Made by a program: the position numbers and the translations under genes
Assembly: GCF_003852895.1 (NCBI RefSeq)
Contig: NZ_QUSW01000001.1
Location: 1,178,001-1,242,000 of the forward strand
Direction: 5' to 3'
Source of the DNA: Rhizobacter terrae
GTDB lineage: Bacteria > Pseudomonadota > Gammaproteobacteria > Burkholderiales > Burkholderiaceae_C
Length of the DNA stretch: 64,000 bases
Shown here: one piece after another, positions 19,551-28,349 of the stretch
Layout: each line of letters starts with the position of its first letter
Position numbering within the stretch: position 1 is the stretch's first letter
The notes under the pieces: generated by a model
The model's input: the letters and a program-made list of their open reading frames with translations, nothing else
Databases searched by the model: none
What the model was told of the DNA's origin: nothing

Positions 19551-21352
19551 TGCGCCTGCGCTATCTGCATCTGCAGAACTACCCGCCAATCTCAGACATC
19601 AAGGTGTGCTTTGCCAGTGGCTCGCCGCTGGAGCGCGAGTGCGCCATTCGTTTTGTGGTCGGCGTGAATGGCAGTGGAAAGTCAAATCTGCTCCGCGCTG
19701 TGGCGGAGGTGTTCCTGGCAATTGCGGATGGGCGCCGTGCTCCATTTCCGGTGCGCCTCATCTATGAACTCGGTCATCGCGACTCTTCACGCTTTCGAAC
19801 GCTGGTCCTGGATTGGCTCGGTGACCGTCAGTCTGCGAGTCTTTGGATCGGGGATCGGTATGTATTTCCAGACAACGCCACAGCCGAGCAGTTAGACCAA
19901 GCATTTCTCTGCTTGTCGACCGAGTCGAGCGAAATTCCAGCAGATTTCCGCCCGCTCATACGTCGAGGCGAATGGCCAGCCGGATCGGTCACGCCGCAGG
20001 TCATTGCGCTGCCCTCTGCGGTGTTGGCATACACGACCGGCGACCTTCGGCCGTGGCGCTCAGTGTGGAGCCGAAATCAAAGAGCCGAGGGTTTTCTGGA
20101 CAGTGGGGATGACCAGCAGAGCGATGAGCGCCCAGCGGGATGGACGGCAGCGCAGGAACGTACCTTACAAGCGATCCGACAAACAGACGCAGAAGCTGCC
20201 CCGCGCGGCATGAGTGGCAGCAATGCTGAGGCGGGCCGTTTCCGGCGACCAGTGCTCTTGGATGCAACGCTACTTAAGTGCGCTCTGTTGGCAGTGGCAT
20301 TGCCGCAGGCCTTTATTGAAACCACTAACTATCCAGGTCGCGCTGAACTCGATGCGGCAATGGCCCAGCTTCGCCGTCGCTCCGACAACAGGACTTCGAT
20401 GCAGGAACTGTTGGAGCGTGGCGGATGGCATCACCTGGTGTCTGTGGCCTTCCGCTCTCGCTTGCAGGCGGCAGAGTGGGACCGGAAGCTCTGCGAAACC
20501 GCGCATGACTGGTGGCTGTGCGCCAGCGAAGTGATCGCCGAGCCCCATCCAGTGGAAGCTCGCCGAACCTTGTTGTTTGATTTGATGGGCTCGTTCGATG
20601 CACAGGCTTCGAGCTATGCCTCTGCCGCACGCGAAGAACTGCAGACTTGCACGAGCCAAGGTGAGGCCCTTTGGGCGTTGTTGGGTGGCGCCCAAGATGC
20701 CAGTGCGTTCGACCTTTTTGCTCGCCTGTTGGAGCTGAACCAAGTCGGCCTGTTCGATGACGTGTTGATCCGGCTACGTCGCGCACCGGCGCCAAGCGAT
20801 GCCAATGTGACGGAGGTCGACGACATCGGCGTGCTTCGCTACGAAGAGTTGTCGGATGGCGAACAGATGGTGTTGGGCCGCATGGCACTCTTCCATCTGC
20901 TACAGGGTCAGCAGGACGCATTGCTCCTGCTAGACGAGCCAGAGACCCACTTCAATGACAAATGGAAGCGTGAGATCGTCGACATCATCGACGACGCCAT
21001 TGGCCACACCAGCAACGACGTGCTGATCTCCACCCATTCGGCCATCGTGTTGTCGGATGTGTTCAACAACGAGATCGTGATGGTGCAGAAGACGCCGCAT
21101 GGCTCCAATGTGCGCAGCGTCGACGAGCCAACGTTCGGGACCGACCCGAGTGCGTTGATGATGACGGTGTTTGGCGCTGACGACAGCATCGGCAAGAGGG
21201 CGCAGGAGTTCATTGAAGGCAAGCTGGCGCAGACCACCGGTACGCAGGCCGAAATCGCCGACCTGGAACGGCTGATTGCCCGCATGGGATCGGGCTTCTA
21301 CCGCAGCGAGCTGCGCACTTTGCTGAACACCTGGCGGGGCGGCGATGCTTAA
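19550..21352 (+). CDS. Restriction-associated AAA/ABC-type ATPase (PtuA/OLD-like)
   Basis: The 600-residue protein carries Walker A GVNGSGKS at residues 38-45, an ABC-like signature ELSDGEQ near residue 432, Walker B with LLLLDEPETHF near 457-467 and a switch-like ISTHSAIV further on. This is the architecture of SMC/ABC-related defence ATPases such as PtuA of Septu, OLD and RloA-type proteins. It overlaps hsdS by one base and the HNH gene by eight, so it is tied to both. An ATP-dependent sensor or regulator of the HNH nuclease is the natural reading (inference). No TOPRIM domain was seen, which argues against OLD. Confidence 0.82.
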   Translation: MRLRYLHLQNYPPISDIKVCFASGSPLERECAIRFVVGVNGSGKSNLLRAVAEVFLAIADGRRAPFPVRLIYELGHRDSSRFRTLVLDWLGDRQSASLWIGDRYVFPDNATAEQLDQAFLCLSTESSEIPADFRPLIRRGEWPAGSVTPQVIALPSAVLAYTTGDLRPWRSVWSRNQRAEGFLDSGDDQQSDERPAGWTAAQERTLQAIRQTDAEAAPRGMSGSNAEAGRFRRPVLLDATLLKCALLAVALPQAFIETTNYPGRAELDAAMAQLRRRSDNRTSMQELLERGGWHHLVSVAFRSRLQAAEWDRKLCETAHDWWLCASEVIAEPHPVEARRTLLFDLMGSFDAQASSYASAAREELQTCTSQGEALWALLGGAQDASAFDLFARLLELNQVGLFDDVLIRLRRAPAPSDANVTEVDDIGVLRYEELSDGEQMVLGRMALFHLLQGQQDALLLLDEPETHFNDKWKREIVDIIDDAIGHTSNDVLISTHSAIVLSDVFNNEIVMVQKTPHGSNVRSVDEPTFGTDPSALMMTVFGADDSIGKRAQEFIEGKLAQTTGTQAEIADLERLIARMGSGFYRSELRTLLNTWRGGDA

Positions 21353-22448
21353 GCCGATCCATCGCGTGACCTGTTACCCCGCGCTGGTGGCGTGCCAGCA
21401 TCTGATGCAGCGGTTCGCACTGTGGCTTTGCGCCCCTGGCACCACGGCGGCGAGCCTGACTTCCGCGGGCCTGCAACCGCCTGTGATGCTCAGTGCGATA
21501 GAAGCGGACTGGCTGTGGGGATTTCTCCAGACCAAGAAAGACAAACGGCCGCTACTTGAGCGTGCGCAGTTGGTTGCGGCGATGCCAACAGCACAGAAGG
21601 TCGCTTTGGCAGCCTGGGTGCAGGCTGTCTCGGCACTCGCGACGCAATTTCAAGCCGCGCCGCCGCCCTGGCCCGCGACAGGCCCGCAGACGGAGCCGGC
21701 GAACTGGACGGCGTTCAGAACTCTGATGGAGGCCTTCTACGACAAGGGATTCCACGCCGGCCTGCCATACGCCGAAGACGGAACGCCGGTGGCGGCAGGA
21801 GGTGTCACCTACGCCGTATTCGTCGATGCCTTTCGTGTTGCGCACCGTCTGAACACCGACCCCCACGCCCGCCAGGTTTGCGTACTCTGTGGCGGGCCGC
21901 TGGGCGATACGCCGCACGTGGACCACTGGGTTATCAAGAGCGCGTTCCCATTGCTCAGCATGTGCGGTGACAACCTGACGCTCATCTGTAGCACCTGCAA
22001 CGAAGCGCCGAACAAGGGGGACAAGCCAGTGCACAGTGCCGGCAGCTTTGCCGACTGGTTCCACCCGTACTTGCGCCCGGGCAACGGAGCCCTGCAGCTT
22101 GGCTATGACGTTCATGCAGCGGCAGTGCATTGCTCGGCCGTTGCGCCCGCCGATCAGCCCAAGGCCGCAAATCTCGACGCGTTGCTCAACTTGGCAAGCC
22201 GATGGACGCGCGAATTCAAGGCGGAATATGCCAAGCATCAGGACGTTCTTCGGCGCAGCGAGAGCCGACGAATTGGGCCGGCACAGGCGAGGCACACACT
22301 GCAAGAGCTTGGAAGCTACGTTCAGCAGTGGGTGGGAGGCCTCTCGCCCAGTGAGCCGCATCATGAGGTTCACACCACTCTTGGGCAAGCCATGATCGAG
22401 CCCGCCCGAATGCAAGCTTGGCTTGCTGAGTTGGCGACAGTTCAATAG
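21345..22448 (+). CDS. HNH endonuclease-like protein (PtuB-like)
   Basis: The 367-residue protein contains an HNH nuclease core: Cys179-x-x-Cys182, His191-x-Asp193-His194, Asn210 and Cys215-x-x-Cys218-Asn219, with the cysteine pairs as structural zinc ligands and the HVDH segment as catalytic centre. An N-terminal helical region of about 150 residues has no recognised relative. The gene starts inside the ATPase gene (eight-base overlap). An ATPase followed by an HNH nuclease is the composition of Septu (PtuAB), though this nuclease is longer than the PtuB proteins I recall. Confidence 0.8.
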   Translation: MLKPIHRVTCYPALVACQHLMQRFALWLCAPGTTAASLTSAGLQPPVMLSAIEADWLWGFLQTKKDKRPLLERAQLVAAMPTAQKVALAAWVQAVSALATQFQAAPPPWPATGPQTEPANWTAFRTLMEAFYDKGFHAGLPYAEDGTPVAAGGVTYAVFVDAFRVAHRLNTDPHARQVCVLCGGPLGDTPHVDHWVIKSAFPLLSMCGDNLTLICSTCNEAPNKGDKPVHSAGSFADWFHPYLRPGNGALQLGYDVHAAAVHCSAVAPADQPKAANLDALLNLASRWTREFKAEYAKHQDVLRRSESRRIGPAQARHTLQELGSYVQQWVGGLSPSEPHHEVHTTLGQAMIEPARMQAWLAELATVQ

Positions 22449-22468
22449 CCAGAATCGGAGTAGCTGAT

Positions 22469-23377
22469 ATGGCCGAAATCACCCGCCGCCGCACCGGCGA
22501 ACTACTTCGGGAGCTGTTCAACATCCTGATGGCCGCGCCCGATGGTGTGCAAGCAAGTGCGGCGTTGCAGGCTTTGGCCAGTCGCGTCACCTTAACACCC
22601 TATGAGGCTGACTCCTACGAGTCGGGCGGCAGGCGTTTCGAGAAGATCGTGCGCTTCGCGACAGTCGACTGCGTCAAAGCCGGCTGGTTGGTTAAGGACA
22701 AGGGCATCTGGACCATTACCGAAGAAGGCCGCAAGGCTTATCTGGAGCTGCCCGACCCTGAAGCGTTTTATCGACGGGCGTGCAAGCTCTACGCCGAGTG
22801 GAGGGCTGCCCAGCCTGACGCCGACGTGGCCGCGACAGCTGGAACGGGCGGGGGAACTGACGAGCCGGATACGACTGCCAAGGCGGTGAGCGTGACCTAC
22901 GAAGAGGCGGAGGAGCAAGCATGGGCGGAAATTTCGGCCTACCTCCGTGCGATGAATCCCTATGACTTTCAGGACCTGGTTGCCGATCTGCTGCGTGCCA
23001 TGTCTTACCACGTGACCTGGGTCTCGCTGCCCGGAAAGGACGGTGGCATAGACATTCTTGCGTGGCCTGATGCCTTGGGTACGCGGCCACCGCGCATCAA
23101 GGTGCAAGTAAAGCGACAACAGCAAGCGGTGAGCGTTGACGGCCTGCGATCCTTTATGGCATTGCTGGGCGACGACGACGTGGGCCTCTTCGTCTGCACG
23201 GGCGGCTTCACGAAGGACGCCGAAACGGAGGCGCGTACTCAGGAGAAGCGCCGCGTTACGCTGATCGGACTGGAGAAGCTGTTCGACCTGTGGGATGAGC
23301 ACTACGACAAATTGACTGACCAAGCCAGACGGCGGCTGCCATTGCGGTCCATCCGTTTCCTAGCTCCAGGTGGGTGA
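22469..23377 (+). CDS. Mrr-type restriction endonuclease
   Basis: The 302-residue product has a winged-helix-like N-terminal Mrr domain (about residues 5-95: FNILMAAPDGVQASAALQAL, then WLVKDKGIWTITEEGRKAYL) and a C-terminal PD-(D/E)xK nuclease domain. The latter shows MNPYDFQDLVADLLRAM, GKDGGIDI (acidic residue near 192) and KVQVKRQ (Gln-x-Lys near 212), the variant active site of the Mrr_cat family. Mrr proteins cut foreign or methylated DNA (type IV restriction). It starts 20 bases after the HNH gene and ends the restriction cluster. Confidence 0.9.
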   Translation: MAEITRRRTGELLRELFNILMAAPDGVQASAALQALASRVTLTPYEADSYESGGRRFEKIVRFATVDCVKAGWLVKDKGIWTITEEGRKAYLELPDPEAFYRRACKLYAEWRAAQPDADVAATAGTGGGTDEPDTTAKAVSVTYEEAEEQAWAEISAYLRAMNPYDFQDLVADLLRAMSYHVTWVSLPGKDGGIDILAWPDALGTRPPRIKVQVKRQQQAVSVDGLRSFMALLGDDDVGLFVCTGGFTKDAETEARTQEKRRVTLIGLEKLFDLWDEHYDKLTDQARRRLPLRSIRFLAPGG

Positions 23378-23885
23378 GTCGAGGTTGCCTGAGCCATTAA
23401 GTGGCACGCCGCATCTGCCTCATGAGCAGACTATCTCGAAGGTATTGGTCGCGGCGGATCTGTGGCGGTGATGGCCAGGGTACGCTGTCGACGGCTGCAA
23501 GTCGGCAGGCCGCGTGCACACGCTCAAGGAGCACATCGGCTCGAATCGGTCGTGCCGTGTGCAATGGTGCGTGGCCAACCCGCAAGAATGCTGGGCTTGC
23601 AAAGGATTTCCGCCTTGCGGCATCATGTGCACGAAATCCAGTGTGCAAGGAGAAGCCGCAAGCCCGCATGGATACTGGTTTTGCGTAAGGATTTTGCAGT
23701 CTACCCAAGGACTCATAGTCCTTGGGCACCGACATAGATTCGTCCCGTTGATGTGAGGCTTCTGGCTCTGAAGCGGTCACGCTGCAGAGCGGCCCCATGA
23801 TTACGCTCTTTCCTCTGGGCAGGAGCCGGTAACGGCACGAACGGTCTCCACAAGCGTCGCGCCATAGTTCGGGCCGCCAGGCAAG
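23378..23885. other. Gene-free stretch at right edge of defence island
   Basis: About 510 bases without a convincing gene. Short overlapping frames exist on both strands, none with a recognisable family, start signal or homologous segment, so it may be a decayed remnant. A perfect hairpin lies at 23704-23726. No integrase, tRNA or attachment-site duplicate was recognised. Confidence 0.55.
23704..23726. repeat. Perfect inverted repeat (hairpin)
   Basis: CCCAAGGACT (23704-23713) and AGTCCTTGGG (23717-23726) pair perfectly over ten bases with a CAT loop. No T-run follows on either strand, so it is not a standard terminator. Confidence 0.75.
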
Positions 23886-25460
23886 TTACTTGGTGCCCCT
23901 CAAGTCCACAGTAGCTTGCCGCCGCCGCTCATAGTTGAGCAAAGCCGTCCGAGTCCACGCAGTCAGATCCCGCGTGGAAAACGCCACCGCCTTGACCCGC
24001 AACGCAATGGACATCACCACCAACGCCGGCAGCACAACAGGCCCAGCCAGAATCCCAACCCACTGCCGCACGTTGTAGAACATCGCTCCAGCCCTGGGCG
24101 TGTGGAACTGCCACAGCCACGCCGAGCAGCCCGCCCAGCCCAGTATCAGCAGCGCATCGGTCGAAAGCGTCCGGATGGATCTGGGAATGAGCGTGATGCC
24201 GGCGTTGAAGGCTAGGCGAGCCATCAAGCTCAACACCAGCACCGTCAAAACCAGCATGAACAGCGACCCCAGCGTCGCCGCCACAGAGGCCGCTGACCGC
24301 TTCTGTATCCCCGCGAAAAGCACATGCTGCCCTCGCTCCAGGTCGTCCATGCAGGCGGTGCGGGCGTCGGCCAGCCGAAGGCCATCCGCAGCCGGCGCAT
24401 CCTCAGGCGCGGCCCGGCTCATGGCGTTCCACAACGCCGTCATGTCCTGCGGACAGCCATCAGGAATGTCGGCGCTGCCCATGGCACTCTGGTAGCCGGC
24501 CAGGAACAAGAGGTGCGCTTCCGTGGCGGTGAAATCGTCGAGGTCGGTGCGCAGGGCTCGCAGGTGGGTCCACCAGTCCAGCCCGCTTGGCTGCAGCACC
24601 GGGTTGCGCAAGGAGATCAGTGCGCACTTGTAGCTGGGCTCGCGCAGCACGTCGCCAAGCGTCTGCTCCATCATCAGGTCCATGGCCCGCATCGGCGTGC
24701 CCCAGCCATCCACCGGCCGCATGGGCAAGGCGGGCGCCGAGGCATCGATGCACACGGCGGGGCCAATGCCCAGGTTGAACTCGCGCAAGCCATGGTTGTC
24801 GAGCACGCCACCATCGCCCAGGTAGCGCTCGCCGCAGCGGATGGGTTCGAACACGCCCGGCACGGCGCTGGATGATGCAATGGCGCGTGCAATCGGCAGA
24901 TCGTTCATCGTCAGGTAGCCGGCGTCAGGCTGGCGCGGCAGGCCACGGTCGCCGACGACGATCACGCAGCGGTTGCCTTGCGCATAGTCGGAACAGGCGA
25001 TGCGCCATTCAGGCAGCGCCGCAGGCCACAACCCCGTCGAGGTGACCCGGTGCAAGCCCGCGAGCCAACGGCGGTTGATGCGCGCCATGGCCTGTGAGAA
25101 GCCGAACTCGTTGCGGACCAGCCCGCTGCTCAGCGCGCGCAAGGACGCCATCACACGCAAACGAGGGTTGCGCCGGCTCTTGCGGAACAAGGCCTGCTGG
25201 GCACGCAATGCGCACTGCGCCAGCTCCTGGTCGCTGACGGGGCCACGCCGCGTCGCGGCCAGCCACTCCTGCAGAAAGAAGCCCGCGGCGATGGATCCGC
25301 CCGAGATGGTCACCAGCATCTTCACCTCGCGCAGGCGGCCTTGTGCGGCCAAGGCATGCAAGGCACCCAGGTGAAAGAAGGCGGCGCGAAAGCCGCCACC
25401 GGACAGTGACAGTTGATGGATCGGCTCGTCGAGGCTCGATCGAGGGTCGGAAAGTGTCAT
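23886..25460 (-). CDS. Patatin-like phospholipase with C-terminal membrane segments
   Basis: The 524-residue protein starts with a patatin domain: oxyanion loop GGGFR at residues 21-25, nucleophile Ser56 in SGGSIAAG and the catalytic Asp in GDGGVLDN near residue 215. The nucleophile elbow reads Gly-Gly-Ser-Ile-Ala rather than the strict GxSxG. The C-terminal third (about residues 385-490) has two or more hydrophobic stretches (LFMLVLTVLVLSLMARLAF; LAGPVVLPALVVMSIAL), so it is probably anchored to the inner membrane. Patatins release fatty acids from phospholipids. It lies at the right border of the defence island; some patatins are defence effectors, but nothing links it to that role here. 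Confidence 0.87.
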   Translation of the reverse strand: MTLSDPRSSLDEPIHQLSLSGGGFRAAFFHLGALHALAAQGRLREVKMLVTISGGSIAAGFFLQEWLAATRRGPVSDQELAQCALRAQQALFRKSRRNPRLRVMASLRALSSGLVRNEFGFSQAMARINRRWLAGLHRVTSTGLWPAALPEWRIACSDYAQGNRCVIVVGDRGLPRQPDAGYLTMNDLPIARAIASSSAVPGVFEPIRCGERYLGDGGVLDNHGLREFNLGIGPAVCIDASAPALPMRPVDGWGTPMRAMDLMMEQTLGDVLREPSYKCALISLRNPVLQPSGLDWWTHLRALRTDLDDFTATEAHLLFLAGYQSAMGSADIPDGCPQDMTALWNAMSRAAPEDAPAADGLRLADARTACMDDLERGQHVLFAGIQKRSAASVAATLGSLFMLVLTVLVLSLMARLAFNAGITLIPRSIRTLSTDALLILGWAGCSAWLWQFHTPRAGAMFYNVRQWVGILAGPVVLPALVVMSIALRVKAVAFSTRDLTAWTRTALLNYERRRQATVDLRGTK

Positions 25461-25568
25461 GAAGCGCTGCGTTCAGTGTCGAAAGAGGCGGTGATCGCAG
25501 CTCAAAGTTTGACATGGGCAGCCACCGCGGATCGGGCGATTGGCGATCACGCGGCCGGCCAGGAGGAC

Positions 25569-25982
25569 TCAGGGTTTGGGCCTGAACGCCATGACCAGAA
25601 CTGAAGGCACGGCACCCGAAACGTCTGGCGGAATACGACCCGTCTTCTCGACGGCGCGCAACACCGCCGTGTCCCACGCCGGGCTGCCGCTGCTGCGTGT
25701 CAAAGTGAACGACGCAATGATGCCGTCGGGCTTGGTTCGCACCTCAACCTCTGCCACCGGATTGCCCTCGATGGGCTCCGGCAACAGCAGGTGTGAGCGG
25801 ACCGCGTCACGGATGCGCTGCGGATAGGCGCTCGAATACGCAGGCGCCGAAGCACGGGCAGCGCCTGTCGCCGTGGTCATCCGCTTCAGCATCTCTTCGC
25901 GAGACTGGGGCGCAGAAGACGGCTGAGCAGGGGCGCCGCCCGTGGCCAGCGAAAACGCAATGAAGAGGGCACTCGGTCGCAT
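25569..25982 (-). CDS. Exported TonB C-terminal-domain-like protein
   Basis: The product is 137 residues from ATG 25982, which overlaps the stop of the upstream gene by one base (TGATG). Upstream in-frame starts would run far into that gene and are rejected. A short signal peptide (MRPSALFIAFSLATGGAPAQ) is followed by a linker and a C-terminal domain with a YPQRIRDAVRSHL helix, an AEVEVRTKPDGIIASFTL strand pair and WDTAVLRAVEKTGRIP, the pattern of TonB/TolA C-terminal domains. It lacks the membrane anchor and proline-rich part of a real TonB, so a structural or binding role in the periplasm is likelier. Confidence 0.72.
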   Translation of the reverse strand: MRPSALFIAFSLATGGAPAQPSSAPQSREEMLKRMTTATGAARASAPAYSSAYPQRIRDAVRSHLLLPEPIEGNPVAEVEVRTKPDGIIASFTLTRSSGSPAWDTAVLRAVEKTGRIPPDVSGAVPSVLVMAFRPKP

Positions 25983-28336
25983 CACGGTTTGCATGCTGCC
26001 ACCTTCTTGTCCGCCAGCAGCTTCTTGCACACATCCATCGCACGCGGCGAAGCGCAGGACCATGCGCCCGGCTCGCCCACCACCGCCTTGCACCCGGCCT
26101 CGGCAAGCTGCTTCTGCCCGCTCACATCCAGCGAATGCACCGTGGTCGTGGCAGTGGCAGCACCGGCACCTGTGACCGTCGGCGCGCCCGTCGCCATGCC
26201 GACGCCACCCGCCGTGTTCGCAGCCTTGGCCCCGGCCGCCAGCGCCCCGCCATTCATCGTCGCGGCCGGCGTCGGCCCCTGACGCTGCACGCTGATCACC
26301 GCGCCCTGCCCGGTCGCGGGCGCGGCCACGGGGTTGCCCTGCGCCTTCTGCGCATTCACGCCCTGCACCAGCGCCGGGTTGATCACCGGCGCCCCGGTCA
26401 CCCGCTCCGTCACCGCAGCGCCACCGACCAGGCCACCACCCGACAACGCCGGCCGGCTCTTCTTCGCCGCCTCGATCGCCTGGACAAGTTGATCCATCAA
26501 CGCCCGCTGCTTCGAGGTCATCTCATGCACGACGTTGAACCCGGGCTGGTCCTGCCCATCGTTGTCGGGGTCGCTCGCATCACGCGGCGCAAGCGGCGGA
26601 TTGGCCTTGTGCACCAGGCCCGTGACGAGGCTCTCCGCCGGATCGGTATAGACCACATCGATCAACAGCGGGTCACTGGCATTGACCGTGAACGCAGCCT
26701 TGTAGTCCCCCGATACCAGCCGCAGGCGGCGCGACGGGTTGGACTGGTCGGCGTTGTAGCGTTCCACGTCGCCGCGCGCGCTGTTCTCCAGCGCCTGGGC
26801 CAGTTGCTCGGCGGTGCCCTGCACCTGCGTGACGAGCGCCTGGTAGGCCGCATCACGCTGCAGCACGCATGCGATGTCGCCGATGACGGGCCGGTTGGAC
26901 GCCACAGTGTCACCAGTGGACGACTGCTGCGTGGGGTAGAGCTTCACGGCGACTTGGCAGGCCTTGCTCACCGAGAGGTCGCGTGTGCAGCCCACGGTCT
27001 TGCCGTCGCCCTTGAGCGTGCAGCGGTGCTTGGGGTCGACCTGCGACAGCAAGGCCGCGAACTCCGCGCCCGCACCGCTGGGCACCGGCGAGCAGTTGGG
27101 CAGACCGCCGCCCTTGGCGGGGCTGCCGAAGAAGTTGCCCAAGGCCACGCCCAATGCGTTGCGCGCCGCCTGGCAGGCGCCAAGGCCGGCGTAGGTCTTG
27201 CACTGCAGGCTGTCGAAGTCGCCAGTGGCGGACTGCACGCCGCACTGCGCCTTCAATGCCTCGCTCCGCTTGGTCGCCGCCTTCTCGGCTTTCGCAGTCG
27301 CCATCCAACTGGTGCAGAACTCTTCCGGCGTGGCGAGCGTGTTGAGCGTCGAGTTGGGCTTGACCTTGCCGCGCTCCTGGCGCCATGCACGCACCACGTT
27401 GCCGAAGACATCGGCCTGGATGCACTGCGCCGTCAGTGTCTTCACGAGCCCGGCGCGGGCCGCAGGGTCGGCGTTGTACAGGCTCACCATCGCAGCGCGC
27501 CCCTGCTTCTGCGTCCAGGCCTGCCAGTCCTTGCGCGAGCGGTCCCAGGCGGTGGCGTCCATCTCGGCGTCCCAGCGCTCGCCGGCATAGGCGATGTAGG
27601 CGGTGACCGCCGCGGTGATGTCGGCCTGCTTGACGAACTCCACCTTCAGCGGGCCATTGATCTGCGCTGCCATCTGCTTGGCGCCATCGTTCACCTTGGC
27701 CAGGTGCGCCGTCCACGCGCCTCCTCCACCAGGGTCCATGTGCGCGGTGAGGCCCTCGTTGCCGAACTTGTCGCGCAGGTTCGTGAACATCGTCTCCGAG
27801 ATCGGCGGGCCACTGTCGCTGGAGCATCCGAAGAGGCACGATATCCATTCGGCCGCAGCGCCCAGCCCACTGACGAAGGCGCCCACCACATCAGCCACCG
27901 CCTCGCCCACGGCGACAATGGCATCGAGCGCACCGCAGACATCGAAGCCCGTCATGACTTGCGCGGCAAGGCAGCCGATCACCGGGCCGCTGTCCTTCAT
28001 CAGCGCCACGTAGTCGGCCTTCTCCAGGTCCAGGTAGATGTTGATCGCGGTCTCGACCTTCTGCGCATCGCCAGGGTCGACGTCGGCGTTGTCGATGATG
28101 GCCTGCGCGCAGTTCATCAATTCGCTGTCTGACAGGTTGCCGCAGCTTTGCAGCGCGCCGGGCACGGCGCGGATGGTGTTGATGCTGGGCAGCTCGGAAG
28201 GCCAGACGCCAGCGACGGAGACGATGCTGTCGAGCAGCGACAGCGCGTCGGCATGCGCGGCGCCGGGCAGGAAAAGCGCCAGAGGGAGCAGCAGCGCGAG
28301 AGCGCCGCGGCGCAGGCTGTTGAAGATGGCTCGCAT
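25982..28336 (-). CDS. Large exported protein of unknown function
   Basis: The product is 784 residues, starting at ATG 28336 behind a GGAGGG ribosome-binding site; a longer frame to 28402 lacks such a signal. A signal peptide (RRGALALLLPLALFLPGAAHA) leads to a secreted protein with many paired cysteines, a glycine-rich hydrophobic stretch near residues 145-175, and a low-complexity Ala/Gly/Thr-rich region (about residues 660-735) before a Cys-rich C-terminus. I do not recognise a family. It stands between two other exported-protein genes, all on the minus strand, the downstream one coupled by TGATG. A surface or secreted role with its neighbours is plausible. Confidence 0.75.
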   Translation of the reverse strand: MRAIFNSLRRGALALLLPLALFLPGAAHADALSLLDSIVSVAGVWPSELPSINTIRAVPGALQSCGNLSDSELMNCAQAIIDNADVDPGDAQKVETAINIYLDLEKADYVALMKDSGPVIGCLAAQVMTGFDVCGALDAIVAVGEAVADVVGAFVSGLGAAAEWISCLFGCSSDSGPPISETMFTNLRDKFGNEGLTAHMDPGGGGAWTAHLAKVNDGAKQMAAQINGPLKVEFVKQADITAAVTAYIAYAGERWDAEMDATAWDRSRKDWQAWTQKQGRAAMVSLYNADPAARAGLVKTLTAQCIQADVFGNVVRAWRQERGKVKPNSTLNTLATPEEFCTSWMATAKAEKAATKRSEALKAQCGVQSATGDFDSLQCKTYAGLGACQAARNALGVALGNFFGSPAKGGGLPNCSPVPSGAGAEFAALLSQVDPKHRCTLKGDGKTVGCTRDLSVSKACQVAVKLYPTQQSSTGDTVASNRPVIGDIACVLQRDAAYQALVTQVQGTAEQLAQALENSARGDVERYNADQSNPSRRLRLVSGDYKAAFTVNASDPLLIDVVYTDPAESLVTGLVHKANPPLAPRDASDPDNDGQDQPGFNVVHEMTSKQRALMDQLVQAIEAAKKSRPALSGGGLVGGAAVTERVTGAPVINPALVQGVNAQKAQGNPVAAPATGQGAVISVQRQGPTPAATMNGGALAAGAKAANTAGGVGMATGAPTVTGAGAATATTTVHSLDVSGQKQLAEAGCKAVVGEPGAWSCASPRAMDVCKKLLADKKVAACKP

Positions 28337-28349
28337 GGTCGACCCTCCT

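Noticed and set aside
23397-23798. 133-codon minus-strand frame at the island edge
   Set aside because: No start signal, domain or neighbour support; it overlaps a perfect hairpin and several equally poor frames.
26135-28132. 665-codon open frame on the plus strand
   Set aside because: Antisense to the 784-residue exported-protein gene; the minus frame has a signal peptide and ribosome-binding site, this one has neither.
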